This document shows positions 44,158 to 59,046 of a stretch of 64,000 nucleotides of DNA, piece by piece. Each line of letters opens with the position of its first letter. Position 1 is the stretch's first letter. The translations under genes were made by a program, and so were the position numbers. The notes under the pieces were generated by a model. It did not search any database. It was given only the letters and a program-made list of their open reading frames with translations, and was not told the origin of the DNA. The stretch covers positions 1 through 64,000 of the forward strand of contig MU832036.1 of the NCBI GenBank assembly GCA_029204225.1, given 5' to 3'. Source of the DNA: Diphasiastrum complanatum. Lineage: Eukaryota > Streptophyta > Lycopodiopsida > Lycopodiales > Lycopodiaceae.

Positions 44158-44687
44158 TGTTGTTAGCGGAAGCATTAGATAGTTAAAACTTATTCTATAC
44201 GAGAGTAAAAATTGTTAAAATTCGTGTAGGATCTAGTGCAGTATGCAGATCACATCAATCAATCAGCATAGCCACTCCTCACAAGCTCTCAAAGATGGCA
44301 CAATTGTATTACCAAAAAAACTATACATATAGAGTATTTATAATCTGCATGAAAAGACAAGTGTCTTAAAATTGGCCTACCACCCTAGTATGGCCAAATT
44401 CAACCGACAAACTCGAGACATGCCCTACAGTATAGCAAGTATTGTAAATAACACTGTATAGGCTAACGTTTTTATATGTGGCTACTCGACTAACCCAAGT
44501 AGCCATCTACGGGATCAGTGCCCGACTGATATGTCCATAGTGGTTCACATCCCGAACACAACTGAATACTATAAATCTAACTAATTGTACACTAATTACA
44601 ATATCACATTTAGAGCTTATATTAAATGGTCACAAGCTTCGACTTGTCGTTATTGCATTATCACCTCTTTCCAACATGGTATCAGAG
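44158..44687 (+). repeat. Putative copia 5' LTR with primer-binding site
   Basis: About 519 bp from TGTTGTTAG to CCAACA, followed directly by TGGTATCAGAG (44677-44687). The start was chosen by TG...CA ends and the short TGTTG/CAACA inverted match, as no second LTR confirms it. Confidence 0.6.
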
Positions 44688-44975
44688 ATCTAATATATAA
44701 TATCAGAGCGTACCTTCATGATATCAGAGCGATTCGTTATACCAGGGCTCTAATACTTGATATCTTTTGTGATATCAAATCGATATCATATTCTTCAATT
44801 TGTGGTATCATATTTTAGTATCAGATAGTTGACTTCCAATTGTAAACGTAGCACGATATCTCTTCTTAAGTCATCGATATATCGACAGACTAAATTTCCA
44901 AATGGATTCTCAGAGTAAAGCTGGTCTTATCATAGACTCAAGCTGAATGGATCCAATTACTAGTGGAAATTTAAG

Positions 44976-46769
44976 ATGAAGACCTTGCTAATCGCCAATG
45001 AGTTGTGGGATGTTGTCACTGGTACAAAAGAGAAGCCCGAAGATGACACAACCGACTCAAAACGGAAGACAAAGGATGGTAAAGCTTTTGCGCTTATTAT
45101 TCTCAATATATCAGACACTCATATTGGCCACATAGTTGAATCTCAAACTTCAAAAGAAGTATGGGACATCTTGAGCTCACTATATAATGTGAGGGACATA
45201 ACTTCTAAGTTACATCTACGAAGAAAATTCTTCACTCTCAAGATGTCGAATGGTGATTCACTTCAGAATCACGTTAACCAGTTTAAGAATCTCTTGCAAC
45301 AGATGGCCATTGTCGGATCAGTCATAGACGATCAAGACACAATTATGACATTGCTTTCAAGCTTGCCCTCTACATATGAGAACTGGGTGATGATTATATT
45401 GACACACTAGATTTAACTCTTACTAGAGTTATTACTATCTTGTTGTAGTAAGATAATCGAAAAAGTCACTTCATCATCCCATGCTCTATATGTCAACAAA
45501 GGCTCAAAACGATAGAAGTAGAAAAGTTCTACGCAGTCCGCATCAGAAACCAACTCAAAGTCAAGAGCAATTATCAAATCCACAGTCGAAGAAGAAGATG
45601 TTGTGTAAGTATTGCAAGTGCACTAATCATGAGATCCAGGATTGCAGGGTTTTTAAAGCGAAGAATGCTAGTAAACAACCAGATCAACAGGTGAATGCAC
45701 TCACAGCACTTTTCGGATCAACATCAACATGGACGAAGGAGCATTTATGGTCAAAAATCGAAAAGCAGTATGATTAGGTATAGGGTGGAGTTTGAGTCTG
45801 ATCAATGCCGAATTATCAATAGGACAAGTAAGGTCATTGCACTCGGCAAGAGGCATGGAAACTTTTATAGATTGACACATTGATACTAGTCAAGCCTTGA
45901 AAACCTCTGTTCTTGTCAATAAAGCATTATTATGGCATCATCAATTAGGACACTTGAATCATACATCTATTTCATACATGTCTAAACGATCCCTAGCACT
46001 TGATCTTGACCTCCTTGTCTATCATAGCTGCATCCTTGGAAAGCAGACTAGGATTCCATTTAGATCAAGTTATAAACATGCAACAAAAGATTTATTAGAC
46101 GTTGTTCATTCATATATATGTGGTTCAATGCAAACTTGGTTGTTGCTTGATGCAAAGTATTTTATTACCTTCATTGACACATATTCGAAAAGAACAATTG
46201 TTTATTTCATTAAGCAAAAATCAGAGACTTTAAACAAGTTTCGACAATTCAAAGAGTAGGCAGAAAATCAACTGGTAAAAGAATTAAAGCACTGAGATCC
46301 AACAACGAGGGAGAATACCTCTCTACCGAATTCAAGGAGTATTGCCTTAGCAACGAATGGTCTTGTTGAGAGAAAGAACAGAACCTTAGTTGAATCAGCA
46401 AAGTGCATGTTATCACATGCAACACTTTTGAGGTCCTTCTAGGCTGAAGCAGTTTCAACTACAACTTATATTCATAACGGATGTCCTACTAAAGGCCTCT
46501 TAGACAAAACACCATAGAAGTTTGGACAGGCTCCAAACTGTTATCGAACTTACGAGTTTTTGGGTGTATTGCTTATGCGCAAATTCTGCATGATCTCAGG
46601 AAGAAGCTCAACTTCCAGAGTATTAAATCAATTTTCATTAGCTACACTACTTCAGAGCAAGCTTATAAGTTGTATGATCATGTCGAGTCGAAAATATTCA
46701 CCATCTAGGATGTCATCTTCATCGAAGATCAGTTTATCGACCTCAAAGGTAAGGGCAAAGCTCATATAG
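44976..46769 (+). pseudogene. Decayed Ty1/copia gag-integrase
   Basis: Plus-strand frames in order: gag of the UBN2 type (44976-45410; IANELWDVVTG, VWDILSSLYN, LLSSLPSTYENW); a zinc knuckle CKYCKCTNHEIQDC (about 45604-45645); integrase zinc-finger region LWHHQLGHLNHTSI (45927-45968); then FITFIDTYSKRTIVYF and a broken GEYLSTEFKEYC. Frameshifts and stops separate the pieces. The protease site was not found. No reverse transcriptase or 3' LTR follows, so the element is 3'-truncated. Confidence 0.85.
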
Positions 46770-47197
46770 TCTAACCATCGGACTCTCCCGAAATATTGAA
46801 CTCTTTAGTTCCAAAGATGACTATTCCTTTTGAAGGTCCAAGCTCATCTACTCCAGACAACAAGTGGTGCTATGGGGGTGTCTGTTGGAATGTGGGCCTC
46901 TGATAACTTGTAATTTGGGGACCCTGATGTTGCATTGGTATTGTCGCGTGCAACGGTTTGTATTCTCGGGTTGTAGATACAAGTAGATATATCATGGTTG
47001 TTAATGTTGCAAAAGATGCAAAACCTTTGGGCTAATTGTCTATTTTATGGGCATTTATTTGTCATGTGGTATGTTGGCATGTGGGACACCAAACATTATC
47101 ACGCCTGGGGAATTAATTGACAGTAGGCCCTTGCGGTGTGGTATTTTTCAACTTCTATTCAAAATCTTTGGATAACTTATCCATCTATGTGGAGAAT
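46770..47197. other. Intergenic sequence
   Basis: Includes a purine-rich stretch followed by TGTTGGAATG near 46883, which resembles a purine tract and LTR start, but no matching LTR is visible. No gene recognised. Confidence 0.35.
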
Positions 47198-49166
47198 GAT
47201 TTTTGGCGAGCATTTCCCGGTGAGCAGTTTTCCTACAAAGGCGAGCATCATGAGCCCCTGCTCGCCCTTCATCCCGGTCTTTTGCTCGCCCTTCATCCTA
47301 GTCTATTCACTTTTGTCTATTCAGGTACCATTTGCTTTCTATCAATCAAGTACCATTTTAAGCATCGATGACATATTTGAGTCTACTAAGGTTTTAATTT
47401 TAGTATGTTTGGAGGTTACAGTTTCGTTTCAATGTATTGTATCATGCAATGTTTTTGTATCGGTATTTATGGAACTATTTGAAGAAGGAAATGGCCCTGT
47501 GCCACAAAAAATCCAAAAGCCACTTGATGCTCTAATGTAGTATGGATGCTATGAGGCCCAATCATGACTTTTCTAATGATAGAGTGATGGCTTGCAATCA
47601 TGCATTCTTTGCATGTCTTGATAGCAATGGAGATTTATCCATCATGCACAAGGCATCTCACAAGTCATCACCTAAGCTTGGTTTGGAGTCACAAAATTGT
47701 GAGCGACTCATTTAAGTTTGACTTGTACAAACTACATGGACCAACTTCAACACATAATATTGCCTTTGCAAGGCAAGGCCAATTACATCTTGGTTTATGT
47801 GCCCTATTTCAAGAGTGTGGTTTGAACACAAAAGGAAACATGAAAAATGAATGGCTTTTATGGAAAAGGTTGATACTTGAATAAAAAGTGTCCCATCATA
47901 TGCTAAGCATAAGTTCTTTGATAGAAAAGCGTAACATTATTTATATTCCTATCATATGGCCAACCCCAATGGTTTTAGACAATCTTTGATCATGTTCTTA
48001 ATAGTCTATCCAAGGGGATTGGCTAAGTTGGTTAACTTGGCATTCAACTAATAGCTTCCAGATACAGATAACTCTTTGTCATTTGATAGACAAGGTTGCG
48101 TTAACTATAAATCTAAATCTTGTAGAGTTTTCTTTTTTCTGGCGGTAATGAATTCTCCTCAGATGCTGAAGTTTTGAACCTGAATATATAGCTCTTTTTG
48201 CAAAGCAGCACACCTACCTAGGAAATATATATATTCATACATTTTTTGAAGGTGCAGATTCTGACAAAAATTATGCAGGATATGAATGCTTCAAACAGCC
48301 TTAGACTCATCATAAATTGGTTGCAATCATAAACACAATTATTATTTATTATTCTGCCAAACATCACAACTACTCATTATGCACATACACTACACACATT
48401 TTAGAAGGTGTCGATTTTGGCGAGAACTTTGAATGGCTCATGCCACATAGCAATAGGTAACCAGGACAAGAAGAAGAATCGAATGTAATTACTAATAAAA
48501 TGAGTACAATTTTTCAAAATCTGCCACAAGATCTTCGCTATCACTGCTCTTTAGCTACAATACACCCGTCTCCACTCCGTGCTCCAAACTCCACTAGCAC
48601 TTCCAAAATTCTCTTCCCTCCTTCAACCAATCCATTTCTCGCATGTGATCGCTCCTTCTCCCTCTCTTTCCTTAATTACATGCACATTAATAAGTCTATG
48701 TTCTTCATCGATTCCTTGAACTTTGTTGGGTTTGAAGGAAGTACTGTTAGATGAATCATTCAGCATAAGCCTGTGACATAGTTTCAAAATTGACTTGACA
48801 AGACTCCTCTTGTCCCCTTTTCCAAAATCAAGCTATAATGAGGGAGGAGCTCGGTTGTCCATTGGAAGGAGTTTATGAGTTTGTTGATTAGGTGCCCCAT
48901 GCCTCTGCCTCTGTTGCTTGTTAAGCCTCTGGTAAATGCTCTCTTCATGAAAGTAATGGATACCTGTTGCATATTATGCCCATTTTCAAATAAATTAAAA
49001 ACCAGAAAATGCACGCTTTTTATTCAAAGGCAGCTTTTTTTTTTTTCTGCCTGTCTGTGCCCGTCCGTACAACTGCCACATGGCACATTTTGTGCTGGTC
49101 AGTCAAAGTCAAACCTACCTATTATGTTTCGTAATGTGCTTCTGAAAAAATTTCAGGTATCCATTA

Positions 49167-49312
49167 CGCAATGGAAGGAGCCGGACAAAGACCATTCTGC
49201 CCGCTTCGGCTTTCCAAAAAAAAATAGGCTCAGCCCCTCCGAGCCTTGCCTAAATTTTTTTGGAAATCCTTACTGGGCATAATGGCTTCTGCCCGGCTCC
49301 TTCCATAATACA
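49167..49312. mobile_element. MITE with about 40-bp inverted repeats
   Basis: Arms centred on ATGGAAGGAGCCGG pair left (about 49171-49210) with right (about 49266-49305) with few mismatches, giving a hairpin of about 146 bp. TTA flanks each side (49164-49166 and 49313-49315), which would fit a Tourist-like target duplication. It has no coding capacity. Confidence 0.65.
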
Positions 49313-49746
49313 TTATATATAAGGGATGAACGTGAATATCAACAAAAGGATCAAAGGAAATAAAAAGCTAGCCACATGTAGATTATGCAAACTGACTCAG
49401 AAAACGCAAAGAAAAGGGAAATCATGCTGGTAAAAGTAAGCCTAACGGTAGAATTTGCCAGACTGAAGTAGAGGATTGGCCTTTTCCAAGCCTGATTACT
49501 TCTCAACTCGGATGGCACAAAATCATCGGCGTATCCGATGAGGGAGAGTTGAAACCTCCTCTCTTTCCACCCGATGAATAATGGTGTGAGTAAAAAGTAC
49601 TGCCGTTCAAAAAACGGTACCAGTGTATTACACAAAACGTTGGGAACTCGGTAGCGATCACATAAATATTGCAAATGAAAAAGAGTAGTGCGTACAAAGA
49701 ACACTTTATTTTGTGTATACCTTTTTTAGTATACTACTTGAAAATT

Positions 49747-49860
49747 GTTTTGCCTGTAGCTTCGCGAGGTATTCATGTCTGCCATATGCCTGCTCTGACT
49801 GAAATCTTTGGAGATGATTCTGTATCACAATTTGGTGGGGGAACTTTGCGACAACCTGGA
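49747..49860 (+). pseudogene. rbcL: Nuclear insertion of chloroplast rbcL fragment
   Basis: About 38 codons read as the Rubisco large-subunit segment [34 protein letters not shown], the loop-6-distal part of the barrel that is nearly invariant in plants. Several residues differ from the conserved ones (Arg for Gly, Cys for Trp), as expected of a decaying copy. Similarity stops on both sides, so it is a small plastid-derived insert and not a gene. Confidence 0.9.
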
Positions 49861-51474
49861 AGACATACGAAACTGAATGTATATTTTCTTCTTGATTTTT
49901 CTTCCCGTGTGGATTTTAGTCCGAGTTTCATGGACATAATCCTATGACTCAAAGAACTAATGGCGAATTTTTCTCTGTTGATTCTTAAGCTAGCAAATTT
50001 CTCCACAGAAGCTTTAGCACACTCAACTTATGCCTGTAAATGTATTTTAGTACACGATCTTTTGTTATTATGGAATGCACCTCAAAAGCTTCAGTACAAG
50101 CAACTTGTGCTGTGACACTCGTTCATGAACATTGTTGTTCTTGCAAATTATGAATTGGCATTTATCACTCTCCTAACCTTTCGCATTTATTAGCATTCAA
50201 TTTAGGTTTCTGGAAGTGGTTTTCACTTTTAGATACTATTTTACGTGCAGGTACATGCGACAAGGTTGAGCGGAAGTCGGAAGGAGGTAGCCATCAGAGC
50301 TTTGGATTCTGCAGATATGGTTCGTTCAATCGCTATCTCCTGTCCCAGATGCAAGCAGGTAGAGCTCAGTACCGGCACTTTATATCGAGTGTCTCCAGTG
50401 GTATATTATCAACTACTATATTATCAACTACTGCTCGAGATTGCCTATGGTACCCTTGCACATCCATTGTTGGCACGAGTATAAGCATAAGTAAGTAGTA
50501 TGCCAATAAACTGCAAGCACCCTCAAGTATTGTTGAAATAATAAGATATCAAATCTAATTAATTGATTTACATGATCCACATAAGTTTCAGAATGAAAAA
50601 AACGCTGAAAAAGCATATTTTCCACCAAAAAGGTGAGTATAGCAATGAAATTGCTAGTTTACCCAGAAAAGAGCAAAAGAACTTCTTCACATAAAAGTCT
50701 AACCACTACTTGTATTCTCCGAAAAATCCCCATATCATTCAAAGCTTTACGAATAGCCTCTTCACACTCCTAGTAAGAGAGCCCACTGAAGGTTATTAAA
50801 AAACATTTGAGAACTACAAGGGTTATAAAGATGCAACATAGAGATGTCTACCTCCCTCATGTCAGATTTGGAAAAGCAATCTGTTCTTTTGAAGTAAAAG
50901 CACTTGCAAAATCAAACTCATCCAAAAGCTCAAAATTGGTTAGCCATATCTTTACCTTTGCAACCCTCTTCAAATTTTCAATTTTGTTGAGATCAAACTG
51001 ATCCAGGGTATTGATCTACTTATAGAAGAGCTTTCTCAGAAATCAATGTGCACCCAAAAATTTTGACAGAGATCCCAAAGAAAACTTGGGAAGGGAAACC
51101 ATTTTTTCATTTGAGAGTACAAAAGGTTTGTAGTAACAAAGAATGCAGAGACAAAATTTCATGTCTACTTATGGATCAATAAAGGCAGATCATAATGACA
51201 CATAATTTTACAAAATATCTAATATCAACACTGCAGTTCTCAAGTAATTCCCTGTGTATTTGAAACATGCGAAAAGATGACACTTACTAGTGCTTCTTAT
51301 CAACATCTCGACATTCCATAGTACATAGGAAAAGATGTAAAATATAGCATGAAGCTTGTATATCACAAAATATCTGAAAATCCAATGTTGGCCATTGATG
51401 CTCAGAATTGTCCCAAATCCTTACAAGTAAGTTATGAGGATCGTGTTGTAACGCCTTGTATTTAAAAATTCAAA

Positions 51475-51562
51475 TCCACAGGTCTCCACAACTCATTTGT
51501 GAAGTAAAATTTAAATCCATAGGTCTCCACATCTCATTTGTGAAGTATGAAATGGAGGACGA
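51475..51562. repeat. About 47-bp tandem duplication
   Basis: AAATCCACAGGTCTCCACA with its following bases recurs with three or four changes. Confidence 0.65.
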
Positions 51563-51964
51563 CACTTGAAAGAAAGCAAGTAAAAGTTCCAGACAGGTTT
51601 GAAGCCACAGTAAGAAATCTCACAGGGGTGTTCAATTAGATGCATTCTCCTTTTAGGTGTTATCGTTGAAAAAAGGTTTACATATTAGCTATGCTTATTT
51701 GTTACTCTCAAAAATATTGTGAAAGTATTGTGTGTCCCATTACGTGCTAGTCCACATTGTTGTTTAACAACCAATAATATCTATTAAAAAAGAACGTGAA
51801 AGGATACTGACAAAAAACTGTACATCACACTCCAAACGCTAAACCCATAAAAATACTATTTAAAATAGGGTCCTTAAGTTTCAAATTTGCTTGTCATCAT
51901 AAAAAATACTCGCCAATATCTGCTCGCCAACATATACTCGCCAGGAAATGCTCGCCAAAAAATC

Positions 51965-53189
51965 GCACCCCATTTGTGCCTGGTGGGTTTTGTTCAGGGT
52001 CTCCAATTGTTGTAACAACAACTAGGTGGCAACATCGGAAAATGATCCTTCACCTTGTGATCTATGGCTTTGGTCAGTAACAATGGCTTGCAAACGTTGG
52101 GTTTTGTACTCCTCATTAGAGTCTTCGTCTTCTTCGCGGATGGCATCATCCATAGCATCTCGTAAGGTAGTGTAGGTTTTTGGTGGTGTAAGTTCCTGCT
52201 TTTGGGAGGCCTGCCATGAACCATATGAGCACGGGCAGGGCACTCAATCTTAAGACATTTGAGTCATTCGATATAATCGCGTACCCTCTCAGAACTTCTG
52301 TTCATTGGAGACTTATATTTAGGAGGTATCTATCGAGTTATGGAATATTTGGGAAGCAGTAGATTTTCTATGGGTTCAATCAAAGTGTTTTCACAATAAT
52401 TGTTCCCCTAATAGTGTATACTTTTCTTTTGTGGCTTTTTAATCTCTGTTGATGTTATGATATGCAAACTTATGTGTTTTTTGCAGCAAATTTCATGCCA
52501 ATGGATTTTGTCTTTCTAAAAAACATGAGACCCAACAGCTTATTCAACAAACAAAAAATTGATAAATTTTACGGCTCTAAATTAGGTAAACAAGAAAAAT
52601 AATATGCTAATTTTTCAATGTAAGAATTTCATATTTTGAGATAACAACATGCAAATTGAATTTACAATCAAATTTCATTGCATGGTATTATTTCAAAATG
52701 CAATGAAGTCAAACAAGTGATCAAGGTATATTATGGAAAGAAGAAAACAAAGAGGTTTTACACAAATCAAACAGGCTTAACATATTCCAAACCTTGATTG
52801 TCTTACATATGTCCTCAATTAGACGGTTATTGTCCAAGGGCTTACTATCGTTGCCTAGATGAATTTTGATGATTGGAAAGGGTCTTTTCCCTTTGAATCT
52901 AGGCATGCCATTGCGCCTCTTGGCATTATAGAACAAAGCAAACTCTTCTTCGAGAAGATCTCTACTTTTCAAATTACGTTCATGCCACAAGCTTGATGCT
53001 TAGTTGCTCGTGTAACAAACTTTGATTTTGGTTGCTTGGAAACTCTAATCGATGTGCTATATTTATGGATTTTGTGTTAAAAAAATATTGTTTTAGGATT
53101 TGTGAATGTTGAATTTTGGTGGTCACCTTGGCTAGAAAATGTTGTAGAGGTGAAGACGAATATTTTCTCTATGCTACAAAAAGTGTTAA

Positions 53190-53193
<4 letters not shown>
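51965..53193. other. Intergenic sequence
   Basis: Minus-strand frames at 52022-52243 and 52721-52990 are open for 73 and 89 codons but match nothing I know. No other structure was noted. Confidence 0.35.

Positions 53194-53249
<56 letters not shown>
53194..53249. repeat. (GA)n microsatellite, 56 bp
   Basis: Nearly uninterrupted GA dinucleotides. Confidence 0.98.
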
Positions 53250-53460
53250 CCTTATTAATGTCTTTTTTATGCCAAAACACACATAAAACTAATGAAGTAC
53301 ATGTCAAGTATGTGGCAACAATGGGAGCGCATAAAAGGTCTCTAAAGCTATACAAACTAATACAAACATCTAGAACAGACTAAGATAAATGGGAAAATGA
53401 GAGTGTGGGTGCATAATAATAATATGTATCCATGCCATGATGTCATGTCTATGCTGATGC

Positions 53461-55777
<2,317 letters not shown>

Positions 55778-56475
55778 CTTGGCTCATCTAGATCAGATTA
55801 GAGACTTCAATACTTGCTAAAGACTCTATCCAGAGGGCGAGCCTAGACCATGCACCATTCCCAAGAGATCTAATCCCAAACTACTAAACATTCTTGCCTC
55901 TACAGCCTCAGCTAAACCCATCTTGGCTTGTCTCCTTCACATTGATAGATCTCATTGAGCCTAGTACATTGTCCAGAGGGCGAGCCAAGATCCCAAGTTC
56001 CCATCATTCTACATTGGAAAGTGTGAAAATCCTAATTTTTGTATTTTCTAGGATCCCAAACAGCCTGCCAATTGGAACAGTACAATCCCAAAGTGTCATA
56101 TCTCACTATTCTCCCAAGATCTTGGCTCACCTAGCTCAAATTAGAGACTTCATTGCATGCTAAAACCTACATTGTCTCGAGGGCGGGCCTAGACCATGCA
56201 CCATTCTCAAGAAATCTGATCTCAAAGTTCTAGACATTCTTGCCTCTACAGCCTCAACAAAAACTCATTTTGGCTCGTCTCCTTCATCATTGATAGATCT
56301 CATTGAGCCCAGTACAATCCCCAGTGGGGGATCCAAGATCCCAAGTATTCATCATTCTACATTGGAAAGTGTGAAAATCTTGATTTTTGCACTTTTTGGA
56401 ATCCCAAACAGTCTGCCAATTGGGATTGAGAGTTGTACAATCCCAAAGTGTCATATCTCACTACTCTCTCAAGGT
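55778..56475. repeat. Tandem duplication, two units of about 350 bp
   Basis: The unit beginning CTTGGCTCATCTAG at 55778 recurs at 56121, and its first bases again at 56476. Shared landmarks are GACCATGCACCATTC, CATTCTTGCCTCTACAGCCTC and ATTCTACATTGGAAAGTGTG. Divergence is visible throughout, so it is not recent. It lies just upstream of a gypsy gag relic and may belong to its LTR or leader. Confidence 0.8.
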
Positions 56476-57276
56476 CTTGGTTTGCTTGTTTGCAAGTTGC
56501 ATTCCCCACTCAAAAAAGTTTAAATTGAGTCAGAGGAGCCAAGACACCCACAGGATCAGCCAGAAAGTTGAGAAAATCCAAAATTACTATTTTTGACCTA
56601 CATGCTTCAATTTGGAAGATCTTGGCTCGCCACTTTCAGATCTGAGAGATCTAATATAGATCTTTTAATCCCCATGAGGATGAGCCATATCTCCCAAGGG
56701 ATCTTTAGATCTTGCCATTTTTCACTCCCAGCTTCTTACAATCCCAAAATCACCCCATGATCCCAAAATTGACCATCCAGACTCCTCCCTTGGTATTTAC
56801 CTTCATCCATCCAACCTTTATCACTAGCCAAAGTGGGGGGAAGCTAAATTCCCAATCCAACTCCCACCATCATGCTTTTTGATTTCACCCAAGTACGTTC
56901 CCAGATTTTCATTTCCCGAATCCCCGATCTACAATCCCCAATTTTTACATGCCCAGGTCTACATTCTCCAAATACCATATTCATGTTCCCCATCTCTGTT
57001 TTGCATCCCCATCTCCCCTCATTCTTCGTTCCCAACCTTTGACAATCCCTAGATCCACATATCCAAGACTTTTTTAAAATCCTAGAATTCTCAGTTACCT
57101 CTCCAAACAGGATACATTCCCAAGCTACAAACTTAGAAAGATCTTTTGTTTGGATGCAACTAAGGTCAGGTCAAAAGACTAGATCTATGATCTTGAGAGA
57201 GGAAGAAAGGTCGCTTGGAGATCAGGAACCGTCAATTAGCCACCCCCAACCTCGAAATCTCCAAGAGCAGCTCAAC

Positions 57277-57460
57277 ATGGCTACTAATAATCCAAACCAA
57301 CCTCAAGAGAATCCAGTACCACCCTGAGGCACCAGGATCCCCAATCCCCTTGCCTAAGTTGTACCATTACCAGGAGCTATCCCACATAACTAACGAGCTC
57401 CTAGACTTGATCTACCCCGATACGATGGTACTATCGATCCAGCACGCTCCTAGAAACAAA
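57277..57460 (+). pseudogene. Gypsy gag relic
   Basis: From an ATG at 57277 the frame reads MATNNPNQPQENPVPP and, after stops, RAPRLDLPRYDGTIDP. The last part matches the PxFDGTxDP motif before the capsid of many plant Ty3/gypsy gag proteins. Three stops occur within 60 codons and nothing recognisable follows. Confidence 0.5.
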
Positions 57461-57508
57461 ACAGAACTGTTCCTAGGAAAGGTTCAGTACCGTCCCTGCG
57501 GCAACTAA

Positions 57509-57815
57509 GAATCTAACCGTTCCTCGGGGTCCGTTCCGTAGGATGGGCAGTATAGACCATTAGGATTTCGAAAAACTGTTCTAAAAACAATTTTGAAAAC
57601 GAAATCTGGAAAAAACGATTCAGAAAACACATTTCGAAAACGATGGTTTCTGAGAACGATTTTGAAGAGAACGATTGTGGAAATAGCAATTTTGAAAATG
57701 ATTCTGAAGAAAACGATTTTAAAAACACGTTCTCAAAACTATTCTGAAAACACAATCCGTAAAAGCCATTCTTAAGGAACAAAATGGTGCCCGTTCCTAA
57801 GGAAAAACTTTAGGA
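57509..57815. repeat. Degenerate GAAAACGATT-rich repeat block
   Basis: About 15 diverged copies of a GAAAACGATTNTGAA-like unit run from 57570 to 57770, with CCGTTCC-containing sequence on both sides. It resembles the CCGTTCC/GGAACG-rich ends of the insertions at 3946 and 60253, so it may be the interior of a small non-autonomous transposon. Confidence 0.55.
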
Positions 57816-59046
57816 GCGGGTTTCGCTGCATGGAGCATAAGCATGCAAATTACTAAGTGGTACTGTGGAGCATAGGCATGCAACATCTACATTCTAATGT
57901 TTAGCTAGTTAACAGTACACAGACTTGCAAATTAGAGAAATATAGCACTTAGAAATCACCTGACCTCAGTATAGGTCAAAACTCAACATTATATGCCAAG
58001 ATTCACCTGCACTGAATCATCTTAACAGCAAGATAGTCCAAGTTTTGTAGCACTTTCAAAATGTTCCGTTGTAGAGTAGCTCCGAACATTTGTTTGTTCT
58101 ATTCACTCTTTCATGAAGTTCTTCAACAACAGGCCAAGCAGATTGATAAACATATTGTAACAAGGCAACAACAATCGTAGCAACATGATTGGCAAGGACA
58201 AGGATCCATATGCCTAAGATACAGGTAAGGAAGAAGCTGATTGAAATTTACGGCTAGAAGCACAAAGAATAGTATCTAGCAGAGGAGCAGGACAAGATTT
58301 TCAGCAATGACAGAACTACACAAAAACAACAAATTACTTAAGGACCAGATTATGAAGAAATAGATACTTCAATCTTTATGGTGAAGTCTTACTGGGGCAT
58401 GCTGTAGGAAGCATTTGAAGATGATAAGGCTCATGATTTGAGGAATGCATGATTATTTTCTCCACTGATCTGGTCACTGGACAAGTGGGGTCATGCAATG
58501 ACCCAAATAAATCTTTATTCACTATCTTCACCAATTGCATTATTGCACACATTGTCCTCTCTCTCTCTCTCAGCTAAAAAACTTAACAATCCGTGATACT
58601 TCCTCTCTCTCACCAGAACATCAAAATAGAACCAGTACACCAAAAATCTTACCTTGCAACTTATTTTGCAAGATTTTGAACAAAAAGTATGCATCTCGAC
58701 CTGCAAGAGATGTAGCTCAGATTAAGCAACATGGTGGCAAAGAATTGCATAAAAAATATGCCTAGTGAAGAGCCATGGCAACTTCTTGAATCGAAACAAA
58801 TTAATTCTTTTCCTGAAAAATTTAATTACTTTCAAACTTGACTAAGTTTGTAGCTTCAATTTATGAGCTACTTTAAAATTGTAAGTCTTAATCCAATAAA
58901 GGGAGCTTGGACCATTGATATGTATTATGTAATACAAATGCTACGCATTTGAAAAGTAGCTTAAATTTGGAGCTCCATAAAAAGTAGGGCTACTGAATTG
59001 TGCTTGAGAACCTCAATAATCAGCTTCAATAAAGAATCTCATGCTG
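57816..59046. other. 3' flank of the strictosidine-synthase-like gene
   Basis: Downstream of the gene's stop codon. Contains its 3' UTR and otherwise short frames; no transposon recognised. Confidence 0.4.

Larger units (their letters stand above)
47198..51964. mobile_element. Stretch bounded by about 23-bp inverted repeats, class unknown
   Basis: The left end (47198-47220) and the reverse complement of the right end (51941-51964) share GATTTTTGGCGAGCATTTCC with one indel and one mismatch. Further GGCGAG/CTCGCC copies lie just inside each end. The 4.8-kb interior has no transposase I recognise and contains a MITE and an rbcL fragment. No clear target duplication was found. It may be a foldback-like or degenerate DNA transposon, or two separate short elements in opposite orientation. 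Confidence 0.4.

Noticed and set aside
47600-47884. Possible lectin-like fragment (LDSNGDLSIMHK in one frame)
   Set aside because: Too short, without the rest of a bulb-lectin domain, and stops follow at once.
49351-49704. 117-codon minus-strand frame next to the rbcL fragment, considered as more plastid DNA
   Set aside because: It matches no plastid protein I know, so the plastid insert is limited to 49747-49860.
57513-57782. Phe/Ser-rich 89-codon minus-strand frame
   Set aside because: Produced by the degenerate GAAAACGATT repeat.
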